From Clostridium sp. K4410.MGS-306 (lineage in GTDB: Bacteria; Cyanobacteriota; Vampirovibrionia; Gastranaerophilales; Gastranaerophilaceae), in contig LARD01000001.1 in NCBI GenBank assembly GCA_000980375.1, forward strand, positions 62,001 through 126,000: a stretch of DNA of 64,000 nt. Direction: 5' to 3'. The notes under the pieces are model-generated. The model was not told the DNA's origin and did no database searches. It saw only the letters and a list, made by a program, of their open reading frames with translations. This document shows positions 60,461 to 64,000 of the stretch, in pieces. Position 1 is the first letter of the stretch; the number at the start of each line of letters is the position of its first letter. The position numbers and the translations under genes are program-made.

Positions 60461-60894
60461 TCCTGTTCAAACATTTCAACGCGTCTTAAATGTCTTTCGC
60501 CAAGAAAAGGTGTTTTAAGCCATATTTCAGCAATGTCTTTAGCGAGTTCTTCACCCACAATTCTTTCGCCAAGGCATAGAATATTGGTATCATTATGCAA
60601 ACGTGACATTTTGGCAGAGCAAGTATCCGATACAACTGCTGCTCGTATGCCTTTTACTTTGTTGGCTGCAATTGACATGCCGATTCCTGTGCCGCAAACG
60701 AGTATGCCTTTTTCGTATTTACCTTCTTTTATATTTTGTGCAACTTCTTTTGCAATTATCGGGTAATCGCAAGATTCTGTAGTATATGTACCTGCATCAT
60801 CAACATCAAAACCTGCTTGTTGCAAATATGCTGCCAATTTATTCTTTAAAATAAATCCCGCGTGGTCACTGCCTATTATAATTTTTTTGTTCAT
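60457..60894 (-). CDS. rpiB: Ribose 5-phosphate isomerase B
   Basis: 145 residues. G-S-D-H-A-G-F, D-Y-P-I-I-A, G-I-L-V-C-G-T-G-I-G-M-S-I-A-A-N-K, R-A-A-V and H-N-D-T-N-I-L-C-L-G are the RpiB motifs; catalytic Cys and His are kept. It interconverts ribose and ribulose 5-phosphate in the pentose-phosphate path. Overlaps the REC-STAS end by 4 bases. Confidence 0.96.
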   Translation of the reverse strand: MNKKIIIGSDHAGFILKNKLAAYLQQAGFDVDDAGTYTTESCDYPIIAKEVAQNIKEGKYEKGILVCGTGIGMSIAANKVKGIRAAVVSDTCSAKMSRLHNDTNILCLGERIVGEELAKDIAEIWLKTPFLGERHLRRVEMFEQD

Positions 60895-60920
60895 AATTTC
60901 TCCGTTCGTTTATCTAATAT

Positions 60921-60942
60921 AACATATTTGTAAAAATATGTT
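60921..60942. repeat. 9-base inverted repeat upstream of rpiB
   Basis: AACATATTT, loop GTAA, AAATATGTT, about 27 bases before the rpiB start. Could be an operator or chance in AT-rich DNA. Confidence 0.3.
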
Positions 60943-61031
60943 AAAGATTCAACCGTATTTCTAAAGTTAGTGCAACAATTTGCCGTTAAATTTAATGTGA
61001 AGTTAAAAGATAATTAATAAGGATGTGCGAA

Positions 61032-61238
61032 GTGTTAAACAAAATTATCGAAGGGGTAAATGAACTTGAAGAGCTTATGTGTGAATATTCTGAGATGAAT
61101 GCGTTTTTATTTTCGCACAACAAAATATTCATGATTGCCAGCAGCAATCTTTATAAAACACCAGAGTACAATCACCAGCCGTATACTTTTAAATACGGAG
61201 ATTTTTGTGTAGGTGATTACATCAAAAATTACAATTAA
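61032..61238 (+). CDS. Small protein, unknown
   Basis: 68 residues from a GTG at 61032 that has AAGGA 8 bases before it; an ATG at 61023 overlaps that site and is less likely. It is acidic at the start (I-I-E-G-V-N-E-L-E-E-L-M-C-E) and Tyr/Asn-rich at the end. No signal peptide or known family. Confidence 0.55.
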   Translation: MLNKIIEGVNELEELMCEYSEMNAFLFSHNKIFMIASSNLYKTPEYNHQPYTFKYGDFCVGDYIKNYN

Positions 61239-61250
61239 TTTTCCTTAACC

Positions 61251-61781
61251 TTATTTCCCAGCTAAAAAACTCTTTATTTCTTTTGCAAGTTTGATTGATT
61301 CTGCTTGCAAATTTTCATATGTAGAGTTGTTAGAGATAACATAGTCCCATTCTTTTACATCATCCAGATCAACTTCTGTTACATCTGTTTCTCCAACAAG
61401 TTGTCCGCGCTCACTTCTTGTTTCTCTTGATGCATCAACTCTGATTTTATATGCCTCAGCTTCTTTAAAAAATTCCAGCTCTCTTTTTACTCTTACATCC
61501 GGCACTATGATATTGCCGGGCATTTGTATTACTTTTTTTATCCAGTAATCTTTATCCTCGCTTCTTCTTTGATTACCTAGATTAATTAAATCCTGTCTGT
61601 ATAGATGTTTATTTTTTTCAATTTCTTCAAACGGTATGCCTGTTTTTTCAGAATATTCTAACTTTATTGCGTCGCCAAGACCTATTCTTTTGAAGTTTGT
61701 TAAGTTTTGTAACAGTATTTTTGCGACTGTATCCTTACCGCTGTATTGTTTTCCGGATAGTATAATAATTTTGTCTGCCAT
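61251..61781 (-). CDS. Small-molecule kinase-like P-loop protein
   Basis: 176 residues. Walker A is S-G-K-Q-Y-S-G-K-D-T (about 9-18). A G-D-A-I-K and I-I-V-P-D-V-R (nucleotide monophosphate kinase-like) follow, then E-T-R-S-E-R-G. It resembles deoxynucleotide monophosphate kinases, but dephospho-CoA kinase-like folds also fit. ATG 61781 with GGGAGA upstream; an earlier opening adds 19 residues. Substrate unknown. Confidence 0.7.
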   Translation of the reverse strand: MADKIIILSGKQYSGKDTVAKILLQNLTNFKRIGLGDAIKLEYSEKTGIPFEEIEKNKHLYRQDLINLGNQRRSEDKDYWIKKVIQMPGNIIVPDVRVKRELEFFKEAEAYKIRVDASRETRSERGQLVGETDVTEVDLDDVKEWDYVISNNSTYENLQAESIKLAKEIKSFLAGK

Positions 61782-61905
61782 TTTTAAGCAATTCTCCCTT
61801 GTATTTTTTTTTTTATGGTTTATATTATTATACACCAATATTTTTTAATATCACTTTCCACTGTAAACTATAATAACGAACCTAGAAATTGGGGTCTCGA
61901 AGAGA

Positions 61906-62094
61906 ATGAAAATCAACAACATTGACGTAAGTTTCCGCTTACGGAGCTTGCTACCTCGAAACAACGCAGAGAACTATGTAAGGGCAAAGCAAAAATATGC
62001 TGACGCCGAATACATTGTGCAAATGAAAGACTCAATAAACAGCTCTTCAGCTTCTCGCTCTAATCAAGTGTTGAGAGATCTGGGATTGTTCTAA
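61906..62094 (+). CDS. Small protein, unknown
   Basis: 62 residues: K-I-N-N-I-D-V-S-F-R, then L-L-P-R-N-N-A-E-N-Y-V-R-A-K-Q-K-Y-A-D, ending S-N-Q-V-L-R-D-L-G-L-F. A GAAGAGA site precedes the ATG. Its V-S-F-R near the start is a weak echo of F-K-G leaders. The 3' end overlaps recG by 35 bases convergently. Unknown function. Confidence 0.5.
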   Translation: MKINNIDVSFRLRSLLPRNNAENYVRAKQKYADAEYIVQMKDSINSSSASRSNQVLRDLGLF

Positions 62095-64000
62095 ATTTTT
62101 CATCCAGCTCCTGCGCTAATGCTTTTGGTACAGCAGCCTTCCCTGTTTCATCATTAATATTTTTTACGAGTTCGAATGCTTCCTCACGGGCTTTCTCTAA
62201 AATTTTCGTATCTTTTATAATATCTGCAAGTAGAAAATTAACCATCCCGCTTTGTCTTGTGCCAAGAAATTCTCCGGGTCCTCGTAATTCAAGGTCTTTT
62301 TCTGAAATAATAAAACCGTTGTTTGTCTGTTCCATTATTTGCAACCTATCCATAGTTGTTTGGCTTGAGTTTGCAGGTACAAGTATGCAATAAGACTGCA
62401 AATCTGATCTGCCAACCCTTCCTCTTAGCTGGTGAAGCTGGGACAAGCCAAAACGCTCTGCATTTTCTATCATCATTACTGTTGAATTTGGAACGTCAAC
62501 TCCAACTTCTACAACAGTTGTGCTAACAAGAATGTCGTATTCTTTGTTTTTGAATTTTTCCATTACTGCATCTTTTTCAGAATTAGAGAGTTTTCCGTGC
62601 AGCAGGCCTATATTCAGGTCAGGAAAAACCTCTGCTTTTAATCTTTCAGCTTCGTTAGTAGCTGCTTTGGCGGATAGGGTTTCGCTCTCATCAATGAGCG
62701 GATAAACTATATAGCACTGATGACCGTTTGCAATTTCATTTGATAATATTTTGTAAGCTTGTGATCGCTGCGAAGGTTTTATTACATAGGTTTTTATTGG
62801 TTTTCGGTTTTTGGGCATTTCGTCAATTACTGAAAAATCAAGGTCTCCTTGCGTTGTCAAAGCAAGTGTTCTTGGTATAGGTGTGGCTGTCATTGTGAGA
62901 ACCTGAGGATTTTTGCCTTTTGTCATAAGCTGAGAACGTTGTTTTACACCAAATCTGTGCTGCTCATCAATTACAATTGCGCCTAAATTTTTAAACTCTA
63001 CATTGTTTTGTATAAGGGCATGTGTCCCGATTGCTATATTAATTTGTCCGTTTTTGAGGTCAGTCTCGAGCTTTCTACGGACTTTTACACCGTTTGTACC
63101 TGTGAATAAACCTATGCTCAATCCAAACGGCGTTAACCAGCGTACGAAGTTGTTAAAATGCTGCTGGGCCAAAATTTCTGTCGGAGCCATTAATACACCC
63201 TGATAGCCGTTTTCTACCGCAGATAACAACATTGCACAGGATACCACTGTTTTTCCGCTGCCAACATCTCCTTGCAAAAGTCTTTGCATTGGTGTGTCAG
63301 ATGCAATGTCTCTTAAAATTTCTTTTAGCGCTTTATCTTGCGCATTGGTTAATTCAAACGGCAATGATTCAAGGAATTTTTTTACCAGTCCGTCTTTTTT
63401 TATTTTTAGCGGTAGAGCTTTTATTTTTTGTGAATTTTCTTCTCTGAGCATTGCCAGTTTTAGCTGCAAAAGGAAAAACTCTTCAAACACAAGGGTGTAT
63501 CTTGCTTTTTCCAGCATTTCTTCATTTTCAGGGAAATGAATCTGTCTTATAGCTTTGTTTCTGTCGAGCAGATTGTTCCTTGTCATTATTTCATCAGGAA
63601 TCACATTTTTTATAACAGGTTCAAACTGTTCTATTGCATTAAAAATTGCTCTTCTCAGTGTTTTTATATTTAAACCTTCTGATAGCTGGTAAACAGGTAC
63701 AATTCTTGCCAAATTGAGGTTATTTTTGCCTTCAAACTCCCCTGAGAGAACCTGAAATTCGGGTTTTTCTATTGTATAAGTGCCTGAAAATTTGTCTATT
63801 TTTGCTTTTCCTGAAACTATTATATTAGAACCTTTCAGGAATTGTGATTTGTATCTTTCAAGCAAAAATCTGTTTGCTTTTGCATAAAAAAATGTAAGCT
63901 TTACAACACCTGTTTCATCAGCAATTGTAACAGAGATTATGCCCAAATTGTTTTTTGAGTTATATGCGCTTATTGATTTGATTGTCCCTATAATTGTTGC
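62060..64000 (-). CDS. recG: ATP-dependent DNA helicase RecG, C-terminal part (continues off the right edge)
   Basis: About 646 residues are in the window and the frame is open at base 64000, so the start lies outside. Remodels stalled forks and branched DNA. The OB/wedge part has A-D-E-T-G-V-V-K-L-T-F-F; helicase motifs are G-D-V-G-S-G-K-T, M-A-P-T-E-I-L-A-Q-Q-H, D-E-Q-H-R-F-G, T-M-T-A-T-P-I-P-R-T and Q-L-R-G-R-V-G-R. All as in RecG. A TTG at 63946 is internal, not a start. Confidence 0.97.
   Translation of the reverse strand, partial: ATIIGTIKSISAYNSKNNLGIISVTIADETGVVKLTFFYAKANRFLLERYKSQFLKGSNIIVSGKAKIDKFSGTYTIEKPEFQVLSGEFEGKNNLNLARIVPVYQLSEGLNIKTLRRAIFNAIEQFEPVIKNVIPDEIMTRNNLLDRNKAIRQIHFPENEEMLEKARYTLVFEEFFLLQLKLAMLREENSQKIKALPLKIKKDGLVKKFLESLPFELTNAQDKALKEILRDIASDTPMQRLLQGDVGSGKTVVSCAMLLSAVENGYQGVLMAPTEILAQQHFNNFVRWLTPFGLSIGLFTGTNGVKVRRKLETDLKNGQINIAIGTHALIQNNVEFKNLGAIVIDEQHRFGVKQRSQLMTKGKNPQVLTMTATPIPRTLALTTQGDLDFSVIDEMPKNRKPIKTYVIKPSQRSQAYKILSNEIANGHQCYIVYPLIDESETLSAKAATNEAERLKAEVFPDLNIGLLHGKLSNSEKDAVMEKFKNKEYDILVSTTVVEVGVDVPNSTVMMIENAERFGLSQLHQLRGRVGRSDLQSYCILVPANSSQTTMDRLQIMEQTNNGFIISEKDLELRGPGEFLGTRQSGMVNFLLADIIKDTKILEKAREEAFELVKNINDETGKAAVPKALAQELDEKFRTIPDLSTLD

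Noticed and set aside
62060..63946. recG starting at 63946
   Set aside because: The codon there is TTG inside the conserved OB region and the frame stays open to the window edge.

Overview
The window is AT-rich, gene-dense bacterial chromosome with no rRNA, CRISPR array, insertion sequence or prophage. The best guess at the source is a non-photosynthetic relative of Cyanobacteria (Melainabacteria/Vampirovibrionia, probably a gut Gastranaerophilales). The reasons are a NarL-type regulator and a hybrid kinase of cyanobacterial style, a secreted protein built of LE-x-x-x-F / RL-x-RLE repeats, several lineage-type hypothetical proteins with Asn/Lys-rich leaders ending in an F-K-G/A motif, and a Gram-negative-like envelope (OmpH/Skp chaperone, GT9 glycosyltransferase). 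This placement is an inference from protein character; no marker gene in the window settles it.

Layout. 1-4.9 kb: start of tyrS, a GAF-GGDEF-HD-GYP signalling protein, an OmpH-like chaperone, two small proteins and a radical-SAM-like protein without the cluster motif. 4.9-9.7 kb: leuD-leuB, a small winged-helix protein, a kinase-like protein and trpB. 9.7-14.6 kb: a minus-strand run of hybrid histidine kinase, response regulator, secreted protein and two MalF/MalG-type permeases. 14.7-16.4 kb: an Lrp regulator-aminotransferase pair. 16.6-21.4 kb: a plus-strand run (oxidoreductase, CDP-alcohol transferase, HEIGH protease-like protein, trmL, nnrD, lipM). 21.4-28.4 kb: a DUF4914 P-loop protein, a divergent DXS-like enzyme behind a dyad operator, bcp, GT9, an arginase-family protein, tRNA-Phe and thioredoxin. 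28.4-37.5 kb: a 919-residue lineage protein, yajQ, secreted proteins, rarA, tRNA-Val and a TPR protein. 37.6-44.5 kb: uvrB, a membrane protein, a TPR protein, a YkgJ-type protein, folP and a possible Ca-binding protein. 44.5-54.4 kb: a 315-base gap, rel, secG, yqeG, a U32 protein, a GNAT-like protein, rpsU, a uridine-kinase-like protein, rlmN, an FKA-leader protein and a TPR protein. 54.6-64 kb: a DUF115 protein, dtd, a zinc-ribbon/GYRPQ-repeat protein, rimM, trmD, REC-STAS, rpiB, small genes and the 3' part of recG.

How the genes fit together. Housekeeping dominates: translation and RNA modification (tyrS, trmL, rlmN, rimM, trmD, dtd, rpsU, two tRNAs), repair (uvrB, rarA, recG) and biosynthesis (leuB, leuD, trpB, folP, lipM). 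Nucleotide signalling is well represented: an HD-GYP protein for cyclic-di-GMP, Rel for (p)ppGpp, and YajQ, some homologues of which bind cyclic-di-GMP.

The most novel signals are the shared F-K-G/A leader on otherwise unrelated proteins (including a kinase-like and an acetyltransferase-like protein), the cluster-less radical-SAM paralogue, the zinc-ribbon/low-complexity/duplicated-domain protein whose Shine-Dalgarno sequence lies in a hairpin, the altered DXS-like enzyme with a palindromic operator inside its promoter spacer, and a possible small RNA in the gap before 16.65 kb.
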